From: Solirubrobacter phytolaccae
GTDB taxonomy: Bacteria; Actinomycetota; Thermoleophilia; Solirubrobacterales; Solirubrobacteraceae
DNA length: 64,000 nucleotides
Assembly (NCBI RefSeq): GCF_027587195.1
Contig: NZ_JAPDDP010000007.1
Span: forward strand, 100,513-164,512
Reading direction: 5' to 3'
The stretch's first letter is position 1; each line of letters begins with the position of its first letter. Under the pieces are notes generated by a model, which made no database searches, was not told the origin of the DNA, and saw only the letters and a program-made list of their open reading frames with translations. Of this stretch, positions 55,063 through 63,548 are shown piece by piece. Position numbers and translations under genes: made by a program.

Positions 55063-55138
55063 GCGCACCTCCGGATGAGATCGAACAGGGGGTGCGCGTC
55101 GTCTTGTCGGTCCCGGGTACGGCGCGCGTCTCGTCCGG
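55063..55138 (-). promoter_or_regulatory. Guanidine-III riboswitch with translational switch
   Basis: Read on the minus strand from 55138: CCGGACGAG, then GCGCCGUACCCGG, then GACAAGACG and ACGCGC, in the order and spacing I recall for the guanidine-III aptamer (P1 CCGG/CCGG; pseudoknot GCGCGCCGU with ACGACGCGC). The aptamer spans 55094-55138. Its 3' strand GCGCACC (55091-55097) is also exactly complementary to GGUGCGC (55063-55069), which overlaps the ribosome site. Guanidine binding would lock the pseudoknot and free the ribosome site of the Gdx gene. Confidence 0.8.
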
Positions 55139-55150
55139 TACTTGCTCTTC

Positions 55151-56005
55151 TCAGCCTAGCCGGATCACGTTGCGCAGCGGCCCGCCCGCCACATACGTGC
55201 GCAGCTGGTCCACCGCCAGCTCGACGGCGCGCGCGTCCGCCGCGTGGCTGTCGCCCGCCTGGTGGCTGGTGATGGCGAGCACGCCGGGCGCCGCCCACAG
55301 CGGGTGGTCGGCGGGCAGCGGCTCGGGGTCGGTCACGTCCAGCACGGCGCGCAGGCGCGGCTTCGTCAGCTCCTGCAGCAGCGCGTCCTGGTCGACGGTG
55401 CCGCCGCGGCCCGCGTTGACGAACAGCGCGCCGTCGCGCATCGCGGCGAACGCGTCCGCGTCGAACACCTCCCGGCTCTCTTCCGTGAGCGGCACGAGGT
55501 TGACGACGACGTCCGCCCACGCGACCCGGCCCGCGAGCTGCGCCATCTCCCCGCGGCCGATGCCGATCACGGTCGCGCCGAGCGCGGAGAGCCGCTCCTC
55601 GGCCGCGCGCCCGATCGAGCCGTGGCCGACGATCAGCACCCGCGACCCGTGCACCTCGGCGGGCGGGCGGTGCTCCCAGCGCGGGTCCTTCGCGCTCGCC
55701 AGCAGGCCGGTCGCGGCGCCGAGGACCGCGCCGACGATCCACTCGGCCACCGGGATGTCGCGCGCGCCGCGACCGTTGCACAGCGTCACGCCCTCCGGGA
55801 CCGCGTCGTCGATCCAGTCCGTCCCGGCCGACATCACCTGCACGACCTTCAGCGCCGGCATCGCCGCCAGGTCCGGCACCTGGCCCCACTGCGGCACGAG
55901 GAACTCGACGTCGTCCAGGCGCTCGTCGTCCAGGCGTCGCAGCTCGACGCCCTCCAGCTCCCGGCCGGCCCGCCGGACGCTCTCCGCTACGGCTGCGACG
56001 ATCAC
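55151..56005 (-). CDS. D-2-hydroxyacid dehydrogenase family protein
   Basis: 284 residues. The cofactor domain has [21 protein letters not shown] (in part; GxGxxG about residues 125-130), the usual Arg of the active site lies in [14 protein letters not shown], and His sits in ITSHQAG, while Glu/Asp in DVTDPEPLP completes the triad. It is shorter than the 310-330 usual for the family, because the catalytic domain is compact. It probably reduces a 2-oxoacid with NAD(P)H. GTG 56005. The SMR riboswitch starts 13 bases downstream of its stop. Confidence 0.85.
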   Translation of the reverse strand: MIVAAVAESVRRAGRELEGVELRRLDDERLDDVEFLVPQWGQVPDLAAMPALKVVQVMSAGTDWIDDAVPEGVTLCNGRGARDIPVAEWIVGAVLGAATGLLASAKDPRWEHRPPAEVHGSRVLIVGHGSIGRAAEERLSALGATVIGIGRGEMAQLAGRVAWADVVVNLVPLTEESREVFDADAFAAMRDGALFVNAGRGGTVDQDALLQELTKPRLRAVLDVTDPEPLPADHPLWAAPGVLAITSHQAGDSHAADARAVELAVDQLRTYVAGGPLRNVIRLG

Positions 56006-56096
56006 GGCCCGTCAAGCTACTGAGCCGTGCGGACCGCCGGAGTGCAGTAGCGCCCTACGGATGCGCGCACCGCCCCGCGCCGACAGGCTTCAGAGC

Positions 56097-56948
56097 ATGG
56101 CTACGACACAGGATCTCGAAACGCGGTTCACGGCCTCCGGCGTCCGGCTGCGCGCACGCACGCGGCGGCCCGGCGACGTCGACTGGCTGTTCCTGCCCGG
56201 TGGGCCCGGGATCGGCTCCGAGAGCCTGCACGAGCTGGTCGACGCGCTCGACGTGCCCGGCACGTGCTGGCTGGTGGACCTGCCCGGCGACGGCTCGAAC
56301 ACGGACGCGCCCGGCGCGCCCGCGGACCCGTTCTCGGCCTGGCCGCACGCGGTCGTCGAGGCCGCGCGGGCGGTCAGGCGGCCGGTGTTCCTCGGCCACT
56401 CGACCGGCGGGATGTACCTGCTCGCCACGCCCGAGCTGGAGGAGCTCCTGGAAGGGCTCGTCCTGATCAGCACCGCACCCACCGCCGACTGGATGCCGGC
56501 GTTCATCGCGATGACTGAGACCAACCCGCTGCCGGCGGTGACGGCCGCGACCGAGCGCTACGAGGCGGACCCGAGCGACGCGAACCTGCGCGAGATCGCG
56601 GTCGAGTCGGCGACCTGGAACTTCACGCCCGAAGGCGTCGAGGCGGGCGCGGAGCTGCTGGGCCGGATGCCCTACAACGGCGCGGCGGTCGCGTGGTCGG
56701 ACGCGCACTTCGACCACACCTACGAAGCGGCGTGGTTCCCGGAGGAGCTGCCGACGCTGATCGTCAGCGGCGGCGCGGACCGGATCGTCACGCAGCGGTT
56801 GTGGGACGAGCCGCAGTACGACGGCGACCACGTCCTACGGCGGCGAATCGACGGCGGGGCGCACTTCCCATGGATCGAGCGACCGGACGCGATGAAGAAG
56901 GCTTTCGCTGACTTCGCGGTCCACTTGTCGACCTGGACTTCTGGCTGA
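56097..56948 (+). CDS. Alpha/beta hydrolase
   Basis: 283 residues. The oxyanion loop is FLPGGPGIGSE, the nucleophile elbow GHSTGGMYLL contains the catalytic Ser, the acid is probably Asp in VSGGADRIVTQ, and the His lies in IDGGAHFPWIE. The proline-iminopeptidase-like GGPG loop suggests a peptidase or ester hydrolase of that subfamily. ATG 56097. It is divergent from the hydroxyacid dehydrogenase, with no obvious operator in the 91-base gap. Substrate unknown. Confidence 0.87.
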   Translation: MATTQDLETRFTASGVRLRARTRRPGDVDWLFLPGGPGIGSESLHELVDALDVPGTCWLVDLPGDGSNTDAPGAPADPFSAWPHAVVEAARAVRRPVFLGHSTGGMYLLATPELEELLEGLVLISTAPTADWMPAFIAMTETNPLPAVTAATERYEADPSDANLREIAVESATWNFTPEGVEAGAELLGRMPYNGAAVAWSDAHFDHTYEAAWFPEELPTLIVSGGADRIVTQRLWDEPQYDGDHVLRRRIDGGAHFPWIERPDAMKKAFADFAVHLSTWTSG

Positions 56949-57016
56949 ACTTCCGTCTAGGCCAACGAATGTTCAGGTCGTCAACGGCCTGAGCGCGTGC
57001 CACCGTGGCTGGACCG

Positions 57017-58690
57017 ATGTCCAAGCTCTCCACCACGGTCCTGCTCTCCCTCGCCGCCGGCCTTGCCGTCGCGACGCCCGCGTCCGCCGCGCAGGTGCGG
57101 TTCACCTATGACGTCCGCGGCGACGTGTCGATCCCGGTGCCCCTGGGCGTCACGAGCCTCGACGTGCGCCTCTCCGGCGCTCCCGGCCGTGACGGCGAGT
57201 CCGTGGCCGGCGAGGCGGGGAACGGCGGTCAGGGCGCGCTCGTCAGCGGCCGGTTGGACGTCACGCCCGGCACGCCGCTGGTCTTCCGCGTCGACGGCGG
57301 CGCCGCGCGCGCGGCGACGGGTCAGCAGGGCGGCGCGGGCGGGCACATGGCGGCGCTGCTGGTCGGCGACACATACCTGGTCGCGGCCGCCGGTGGCGGT
57401 GGCGGCGGTGGTGGCGTGGACGGCGGCGACGGCGGGAACGCCGGGGTCGCGGGCGCAGGCGGCACCAGCTTGCAGGAGAACGCGGGCGGCGGTGGCGCCG
57501 GCTCGGCGACGTTCGGCGGCGCCGGTGGCGTGCTCTCCACCGGTGGCGCGGCCGGCGCGGCCGGTGTCGCGAACGCCGGTGGCGTCGGTGGCGCGGCGCC
57601 CACGCTCACGTCCGGCGCCGGTGGCGGAGGCGGCGGTGGGATCTTCGGCGGCGGTGGCGGCGGCTCGACCTCGGGGCCGACCAAGGGCTCCGGTGGCGGC
57701 GGCGGTGGCGCGAGCTTCGCCGACCCGCAGCGGATGCACGACGTCACCCAGGGCATCTCGCCCGACGAGGAGGCGTCAATCAAGATCACGTACAACGACG
57801 CGACGGCCCCGCAGCCGACCCTCGCGCCGATGACCTACAACCCGTCCGCGCTGACCGGCACGGCGGGCACCGACTTCGGCGACGCCACCACGGTCAAGCT
57901 CAAGCTCTCGAGCGGCCAGACGCTCACGGCCACGGTCCGCTCCGACGGCACCTACTCGGTCGCGGTGCCGTCGCTGGCCGACGGGTCCTACTCGGTCACG
58001 GCCAGCCAGAACGACGTCGTCGACAACACCGGCACGACCGCCGGCACGTTCATCGTCGACACCACCGCACCGACGATCGACACCGGCTCGGTCCGCGCGA
58101 CCTACACGCGCGGCGAGCTCGCGACCACCGGGTTCACGTGCGCCGACGCGAACGCCGTCGCCGCGTGCGACGGCCCCGCGACGGTCGACACGACGAGCCT
58201 CGGCGACAAGCAGCTGAAGTTCACCGCGCGTGACGCCGCCGGCAACGAACGCACCAAGACGGTCGACTACACCGTGACCGCCCCGCCGCTCGTCCTCGAC
58301 ATCTCGCTCGGCGAGGCGCCGCGCTTCGCCTCGTTCCTCGTCGGCCAGGCGCGCGACTACACGGCGACCGGCACCGCGACGGTGACGAGCACGGCCCAGG
58401 CCGCGACGTTCAGCGTCGTCGACTCGACCACCAACCACCCCGGGCACCTCGTGAACGGGACGTACGCGCTGGCCTCGCCGCTGCAGATCCGGGCCACGAG
58501 CGCGGCCGGCACCTCCACGGGCGCCGGCGCGCTCTCCGGCACCCCGCGGACGCTGCTCGACTACGCCCGCCCCGTCGGCGCGGACGCCGTCACGCTGAGC
58601 TTCACGCAGCACATCGGTGCGGGCGATCTGCTGCGCACCGGCAACTACGCCAAGACGCTCACCTACACGCTGGCCACGACGACGCCGTAG
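57017..58690 (+). CDS. Secreted glycine-rich, Ig-like repeat surface protein
   Basis: 557 residues. A signal peptide ending near ATPASAA (1-24) is followed by a beta domain (25-120), a glycine-rich stretch (about 125-235) dense in GGAG/GGGG runs, and two Ig-like beta domains (250-430; DGTYSVAVPSLADGSYSV and FTARDAAGNERTKTVDYTV with a Cys pair). A C-terminal beta domain of about 130 residues follows. Such proteins sit on the surface or in the matrix. GTG 57005 is an alternative start. No LPXTG or TM anchor is visible. The stop abuts that of the convergent alcohol dehydrogenase. Confidence 0.72.
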   Translation: MSKLSTTVLLSLAAGLAVATPASAAQVRFTYDVRGDVSIPVPLGVTSLDVRLSGAPGRDGESVAGEAGNGGQGALVSGRLDVTPGTPLVFRVDGGAARAATGQQGGAGGHMAALLVGDTYLVAAAGGGGGGGGVDGGDGGNAGVAGAGGTSLQENAGGGGAGSATFGGAGGVLSTGGAAGAAGVANAGGVGGAAPTLTSGAGGGGGGGIFGGGGGGSTSGPTKGSGGGGGGASFADPQRMHDVTQGISPDEEASIKITYNDATAPQPTLAPMTYNPSALTGTAGTDFGDATTVKLKLSSGQTLTATVRSDGTYSVAVPSLADGSYSVTASQNDVVDNTGTTAGTFIVDTTAPTIDTGSVRATYTRGELATTGFTCADANAVAACDGPATVDTTSLGDKQLKFTARDAAGNERTKTVDYTVTAPPLVLDISLGEAPRFASFLVGQARDYTATGTATVTSTAQAATFSVVDSTTNHPGHLVNGTYALASPLQIRATSAAGTSTGAGALSGTPRTLLDYARPVGADAVTLSFTQHIGAGDLLRTGNYAKTLTYTLATTTP

Positions 58691-59743
58691 CTAGAGCGTG
58701 GAGTTGTCGATCACGAAGCGGTAGCGGACGTCGGAGGCCAGCACGCGCTCCCACGCCTCGTTGACCTTGTCCGCCGGGATCACCTCGATCTCGGCGGTGA
58801 TGCCGTGCTCGGCGCAGAAGTCGAGCATCTCCTGGGTCTCGGCGATCGAGCCGATCCCGGAGCCGGCGAACGTGCGCCGCTGCATCAGCAGGGCGAACAC
58901 CGGGACGGGCAGCGGCTCACCCGGCGCGCCGACGTTGACGAGCGCGCCGTCGGTCTTGACGAGGCTCAGGAAGCGGCCGATGTCCAGCGCCGCGCTGACC
59001 GTGTTGATGATCAGGTCGAAGCGGTGCGCGAGCTGCTCGAAGGTCGCGTCGTCGCTGGTCGCGTAGTAGTGGTCGGCGCCGAGGCGCAGGCCGTCCTCCT
59101 GCTTGCGCAGCGACTGGCTGAGCACCGTGACCTCGGAGCCGAGCGCCTTGGCGAACTTGACCGCCATGTGGCCGAGCCCGCCGAGGCCGACGACCGCGAC
59201 CTGCTTGCCGGGGCCCGCGTTCCAGTGGCGCAGCGGCGAGTAGGTCGTGATGCCGGCGCACAGGAGCGGCGCGGCGGCGTCGAGCGCGATCCCGTCCGGG
59301 ATCCGGAGCACGAAGTGCTGGTTGACGACGACGTGGTCGGAGTAGCCGCCGTACGTCGGCGTGCCGTCCTTGTCGACGGAGCCGTAGGTCTGCGTGTTGC
59401 CGGGGATGCAGTACTGCTCGTTGCCGGCCTTGCAGTTCTCGCACTCGCCGCACGAGTTGACCATGCAGCCGACGCCGACGCGATCGCCGACGGCGTACTT
59501 GCTCACGTTGTCGCCGACGGCGGCGACGATGCCCGCGATCTCGTGGCCGGGCACCGCGGGGTAGGGGATCTCGCCCCACTCGCCGCGGGCGAAGTGGATG
59601 TCGGAGTGGCAGATGCCGCAGAACTTGATGTCGATACGGACGTCGTCGGGGCCGATCGCCCGGCGCTCGATCGCGAGCGGCTCGAGGGCGGCGGTCGCCG
59701 AGGGGGCGCCGACGGCCTTGGAAGTGGTGGTGGTCGCAGTCAT
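58691..59743 (-). CDS. Zinc alcohol dehydrogenase, CAD/AdhC-like
   Basis: 350-residue MDR enzyme. Catalytic-zinc Cys and His lie in [11 protein letters not shown] (about residues 41-51), Glu in PGHEIAG, the structural zinc in [15 protein letters not shown], and the cofactor loop in [15 protein letters not shown]. The KFCGICHSD and C-terminal pattern match cinnamyl-alcohol-type NADPH dehydrogenases (YahK-like) acting on a range of aldehydes. It is divergent from an XRE regulator across a 108-base gap with a strong dyad. Confidence 0.89.
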   Translation of the reverse strand: MTATTTTSKAVGAPSATAALEPLAIERRAIGPDDVRIDIKFCGICHSDIHFARGEWGEIPYPAVPGHEIAGIVAAVGDNVSKYAVGDRVGVGCMVNSCGECENCKAGNEQYCIPGNTQTYGSVDKDGTPTYGGYSDHVVVNQHFVLRIPDGIALDAAAPLLCAGITTYSPLRHWNAGPGKQVAVVGLGGLGHMAVKFAKALGSEVTVLSQSLRKQEDGLRLGADHYYATSDDATFEQLAHRFDLIINTVSAALDIGRFLSLVKTDGALVNVGAPGEPLPVPVFALLMQRRTFAGSGIGSIAETQEMLDFCAEHGITAEIEVIPADKVNEAWERVLASDVRYRFVIDNSTL

Positions 59744-59786
59744 GTCTGCGAGGCACTATGGGGGTGGCCGCGGGGCGATAAAAGGA

Positions 59787-59811
59787 CCCTGCGAGAGGGG
59801 TACTCGCAGGG
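59787..59811. promoter_or_regulatory. Candidate XRE-regulator operator
   Basis: CCCTGCGAG (59787-59795), loop AGGGGTA, CTCGCAGGG (59803-59811): nine-base perfect arms in the gap between the divergent alcohol dehydrogenase and XRE regulator. It may bind the XRE protein and control both genes, or act as a hairpin in either leader. Confidence 0.5.
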
Positions 59812-59851
59812 CACCCCCGCTTCGCGTGCGCGACGCCTAGAGTGGGTAGCC

Positions 59852-60715
59852 ATGGGTGTCTCGTCGAATGAGCTGGCGCAGTTCCTGGCCACGCGACGGG
59901 CGAACGTCACCCCCGCCGACGTCGGGCTCCCGGTCCACGGCCGGCGCCAGGTGCGCGGGCTGCGCCGCGAGGAGGTCGCCTCGCTCGCCGGCGTGAGCGT
60001 CGAGTACTACAAGCGGCTCGAGCGCGGCCAGGCGACGGCGCCGTCGGACAGCGTGCTCGCCGCGCTCGCCGAGGCGCTGCGTCTGAACGACGCGGAGCGC
60101 ACCCACCTGTTCGACCTCGTCCACGCGTCCGGGCCGTCGGCCCGTCGCAGCCTGCCGGCGGAGCCGCACCAGATCCGACCGGCCGCCCGGCGCGTCCTGG
60201 ACTCGCTCGGCGCGCCCGCGACGATCACGAACGCGCGCGGCGACTACCTGGGCGCGAACGCGCTCGGCCACGCGCTCTTCGCCCCGCTCTTCGAAAGTCC
60301 CGAAGGCCCGCCCAACGGCGCCCGCTTCACGTTCCTGGACCCTGCCGCGCGCACGTTCTGGCTCGACTGGGAACGGGTGGCGAAGGACATCGTCGGCACG
60401 CTGCGCAGCTACGCGGGCCGCAACCCGTACGACCGCGAGCTGTGCGCGCTGGTCGAGGAGCTCTCGGCCCGCAGCGAGCCGTTCCGCACCTGGTGGGCGG
60501 CGCACACCGTGCACGCGCACCGCGCCGGCGTGAAGGCGATCCGCCATCCCATCGTCGGCGAGCTCGAGCTCACCTTCGAGATGGTCACCTTCACCGCCGA
60601 CGAGCTGCCGATGGCGATCTTCACCGCCGCGGCGGGCAGCCCCTCAGAGACCGGGCTGAACCTCCTCGCCAGCTGGGCCGCGACGCCCAGCGAGCGCTCA
60701 CCACTCGCCGGTTGA
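59852..60715 (+). CDS. XRE family regulator with MmyB-like ligand domain
   Basis: 287 residues. The N-terminal HTH reads GLRREEVASLAGVSVEYYKR then LERGQATAPSDSVLAALAEAL (residues 31-72). The C-terminal MmyB-type ligand-binding domain (110-270) has NARGDYLGANALGHALF and FWLDWERVAKDIVGTLR and is thought to bind small hydrophobic ligands. Such regulators usually sit beside the oxidoreductase gene they control, here the divergent alcohol dehydrogenase. ATG 59852. Confidence 0.88.
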   Translation: MGVSSNELAQFLATRRANVTPADVGLPVHGRRQVRGLRREEVASLAGVSVEYYKRLERGQATAPSDSVLAALAEALRLNDAERTHLFDLVHASGPSARRSLPAEPHQIRPAARRVLDSLGAPATITNARGDYLGANALGHALFAPLFESPEGPPNGARFTFLDPAARTFWLDWERVAKDIVGTLRSYAGRNPYDRELCALVEELSARSEPFRTWWAAHTVHAHRAGVKAIRHPIVGELELTFEMVTFTADELPMAIFTAAAGSPSETGLNLLASWAATPSERSPLAG

Positions 60716-60771
60716 CGAGTCCTCACCGTCGGCGGTAGCGTCGGCGCCTCAGGCGGCGAGAGGAGAGCGTG

Positions 60772-61926
60772 ATGCCCGCAGCGCCCGCACGTGCCATGCC
60801 GGTCCGCGAGATCCCGACGGACTCCGGCCTCGATCCCGACTCCGGCTCAGGGCTGTGCCTCTCGGGCGGCGGCTACCGCGCGATGCTGTTCCACCTCGGG
60901 ACGCTCTGGCGGCTCAACGAAGCGGGTCGGCTGCGCGGGCTGGACCGCATCTCCAGCGTGTCCGGCGGGTCGATCACGGCCGGGACGCTCGGCCTGCGCT
61001 GGAGCAAGCTGGACTGGCAGGCCGACGTGGCGACGAACCTGGTGGCAGAGGTCGTCGAGCCGGTGCGCGAGCTGGCGCGGCACACGATCGACGTGCGGTC
61101 CGTCCTGAGCGGGCTGCTGCCGTTCGACACGATCGGTGGCGAGATCGCGAAGGCGTACCGCAAGCACCTGTTCGGCGACGCGACGCTGCAGGCGCTCCCG
61201 GACGCCGGCGCCCCGCGGTTCGTGCTCTGCGCGACGAACCTCGAGTCCGGCGTGCTGTTCCGCTTCTCGCGGCCGTACATCGCCGACTGGCGCGTCGGGA
61301 TGATCCCCGACCCGGACACGTCGCTCGCGGACGCGGTCGCGGCCTCGTCCGCGTTCCCGCCGGTGCTGTCGCCGTTCACGCTCGACCTCAGCGACGCGCA
61401 GTGGGAGACCGTCGAGGGCAACGACCTCGCCACGCCCGACTACCGCGGCAAGATCGCGCTCACGGACGGCGGCGTCTACGACAACATGGGCCTCGAGACC
61501 GTCTGGAAGGTCTGCCGCACGGTGCTCGTCTCCGACGCGGGCGGGCAGATGGCCGCCGACGACGCACCGCCGTCGCTCTGGCCGACGCAGATGCTGCGCG
61601 TGCTCGCGGTGATCGACAACCAGGTGCGCGACCTGCGCAAGCGCTGGACCGTCGACTCCTACGTGCGCCAGCAGCGCGAGGGCGCGTACTGGGGCATCCG
61701 CTCGCTGGTGCGGGACTACGGGTTGCCCGACCCGATCGTCGATCCCCCCGACGCCGCGGTGCTCGCCCTGGCGGAGGTCCCGACCCGGCTCGCGGAGCTG
61801 CCCGACGAGACGCAGGAGCGCCTGATCAACTGGGGCTACGCGATCTGCGACACGGCGCTGCGCCGGTGGGTCGATCCGCAGATCCCCCGTCCGGCGCAGC
61901 TGCCGTACCCGTCAGCCGGGATCTAG
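60772..61926 (+). CDS. Patatin-like phospholipase
   Basis: 384 residues. The oxyanion loop GGGYR lies at 32-36, the nucleophile Ser64 in SSVSGGS (the GxSxG variant SVSGG), and the catalytic Asp232 in LTDGGVYDN, giving the Ser-Asp dyad of patatins. It would hydrolyse acyl esters of phospholipids. There is no signal peptide, so it is intracellular or secreted without one. AGGAGA lies nine bases before ATG 60772 (a GTG at 60769 is also in frame). Convergent with the ScyD-like gene through CTAG. Confidence 0.88.
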   Translation: MPAAPARAMPVREIPTDSGLDPDSGSGLCLSGGGYRAMLFHLGTLWRLNEAGRLRGLDRISSVSGGSITAGTLGLRWSKLDWQADVATNLVAEVVEPVRELARHTIDVRSVLSGLLPFDTIGGEIAKAYRKHLFGDATLQALPDAGAPRFVLCATNLESGVLFRFSRPYIADWRVGMIPDPDTSLADAVAASSAFPPVLSPFTLDLSDAQWETVEGNDLATPDYRGKIALTDGGVYDNMGLETVWKVCRTVLVSDAGGQMAADDAPPSLWPTQMLRVLAVIDNQVRDLRKRWTVDSYVRQQREGAYWGIRSLVRDYGLPDPIVDPPDAAVLALAEVPTRLAELPDETQERLINWGYAICDTALRRWVDPQIPRPAQLPYPSAGI

Positions 61927-63053
61927 CGCAGCGGGAGCTTGACGATCTCGCCCGCGCCCGCCTGGTCGCCCTTGTTGGAGACGTAGGCGAACTTGTCGTG
62001 GACGGCGAGGCCGGTCGGGGACGTGAGCGTGCCCGGCGCGATCTCGGTGCGCGCGCCGCGCTTGGGGACGCGGATCAGCTTGCCGGGCGTCGGCGGGCCG
62101 ATCAGCGTCGCGCTCGTCATCTGCAGCACGTAGAGCGTGCCGTCCTTGCCGAACGCGAGGTCGTTGATGGTCGTGAACCCGGTGGCGTACTCGGTCGGGG
62201 CCTGGCCGGGGACGATCCGCCAGACGCTCGCGCCGCCGGTCGGGAACGGGAAGCCGGTGAGCTGGCCGACGTAGTAGGCGCCGTCCGGGCCGCGCACGAT
62301 CGAGGTCGGGACGGACTGGGTCGGGATCGGCGTGCCCGGCGGGACCGGGAAGTCGGGGATCTCGGGCGCGGGGCTCATCTTGAACGGGATCACGCCGAGC
62401 GTCTCCGGGCCGCGCAGGCCGTAGCGGATGAGGCTGTTGCCGCCCGCGTCGGCGACGGTCACGTGCAGGCCGGTCGCGTCGACCGAGTTCGGGTTGGAGT
62501 CGACCTCGGCCGTCGGCTGGCCCGAGTCCGGGTTGTTGGCCGCCTCGTAGGCCGCCGGGTCACCCGCGGTGCCCAGGACGTGGCCGGTCGGCAGCAAGCG
62601 GTAGAGCTTGCCCATGCCCGCGGTCTGCGGGTGCTGGTCGCGCAGCGCCGGGTTGGCGCCGAGGCCGACGGTGAAGTAGCCGAGCAGGCCGCCGAGCGTG
62701 AACGAGATGTCGGACGGGCCGCTGGCCTCGCCGCCGGTTTGCGAGGCGACCGACGGCAGGTTGGCGACGACCCGCTTCTTGTTGCCGCGCTTGTCGATCT
62801 TGGTGATCGCGCCGGTCTTGCCGAAGCAGCCCGGCTCGCCGCCTTCAGGGCTCTCGAGGCTGCAGTCGGTGCCGCCGCGGCCGGCTTCGGCGACGTACAG
62901 CTCGCCGCCGAGGCCGAAGTCGAGCCCGCGCGGGTTGTCGAGGCCGCTCGCGATCACCTGCGGGCCACCGCCGGTCGCGGCCGCCGTGGCCGGGGTCGCG
63001 GCGACGATCAATCCCGCCGCGAGCACCAGGCACTTGCGCATGTCGATGGTCAT
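61923..63053 (-). CDS. Secreted ScyD/ScyE-like beta-propeller protein
   Basis: 376 residues with a signal peptide (KCLVLAAGLIVAATPATAAA) and NHL/SMP-30-like blades: GLDNPRGLDFGLGGELYVAEAG (in part), DISFTLGGLLGYFTVG, TSIVRGPDGAYYVGQLTG and INDLAFGKDGTLYVLQ. The pattern GxPFPxG and the loops match ScyD/ScyE-type proteins of unknown extracellular role. Two cysteines (CSLES, GCFG) may pair. ATG 63053 or 63041. Monocistronic. Confidence 0.8.
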   Translation of the reverse strand: MTIDMRKCLVLAAGLIVAATPATAAATGGGPQVIASGLDNPRGLDFGLGGELYVAEAGRGGTDCSLESPEGGEPGCFGKTGAITKIDKRGNKKRVVANLPSVASQTGGEASGPSDISFTLGGLLGYFTVGLGANPALRDQHPQTAGMGKLYRLLPTGHVLGTAGDPAAYEAANNPDSGQPTAEVDSNPNSVDATGLHVTVADAGGNSLIRYGLRGPETLGVIPFKMSPAPEIPDFPVPPGTPIPTQSVPTSIVRGPDGAYYVGQLTGFPFPTGGASVWRIVPGQAPTEYATGFTTINDLAFGKDGTLYVLQMTSATLIGPPTPGKLIRVPKRGARTEIAPGTLTSPTGLAVHDKFAYVSNKGDQAGAGEIVKLPLR

Positions 63054-63100
63054 GGCCGCGACGCTACGGACGCGCCGCGGCCGGTTGATCAGGGAAACCC

Positions 63101-63520
63101 CTAGCGTCGGGGCAAGTGGGGGAGCGCGTCGAGCTCCGGCAGCGTCACGACGCTCTCCTGCTCGTTCGGGTCCGTGCGCGCGAGCACGACCTCGAACACG
63201 TCGGGGCCGGGGTTGTACGGCACGTGCGGCACACCCGCCGGGATATGGATGTAGTCGCCGGCCTCGACCAGCTCGTGATGCTCGAGCTCCGCGCCCCACC
63301 AGAACTCGCCCCGGCCACGGACGACGAAGATCGCCGACTCGTGGTCCTCGTGCAGGTGCGCGACGGCGCGTGCGCCGGGTGGCAACGGCGCGCGGTGCAG
63401 GCACAGCGCCTTCGCGTTCGAGGTCGCGTTCGAGATGCCATGGTCGTAGTCGTATCCCTGGCGCCCGGTGTAGCTGAGGCCGGAGCGAACGACCGTGCAG
63501 GCTTGCGTGTCGACGTTCAT
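63101..63520 (-). CDS. Cupin domain protein
   Basis: 139 residues. One cupin: motif 1 HLHEDHESAIFVVRGRGEF with His and Glu metal ligands, motif 2 GDYIHIPAGVPHVPYN with the second His. The N-terminal TGRQGYDYDHGISNATS is conserved in small mononuclear cupins. It may be a metal-dependent dioxygenase, isomerase or binding protein. ATG 63520. It is followed on the same strand, 47 bases on, by the ScyD-like gene. Confidence 0.86.
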   Translation of the reverse strand: MNVDTQACTVVRSGLSYTGRQGYDYDHGISNATSNAKALCLHRAPLPPGARAVAHLHEDHESAIFVVRGRGEFWWGAELEHHELVEAGDYIHIPAGVPHVPYNPGPDVFEVVLARTDPNEQESVVTLPELDALPHLPRR

Positions 63521-63548
63521 GCGACGCCAGACGCCGCCCGCGCGGACC

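Noticed and set aside
57400..57720. GGTGGCGGTGGC-type repetition as a possible CRISPR or microsatellite array
   Set aside because: It is the codon repetition of the glycine-rich domain, without regular spacers.
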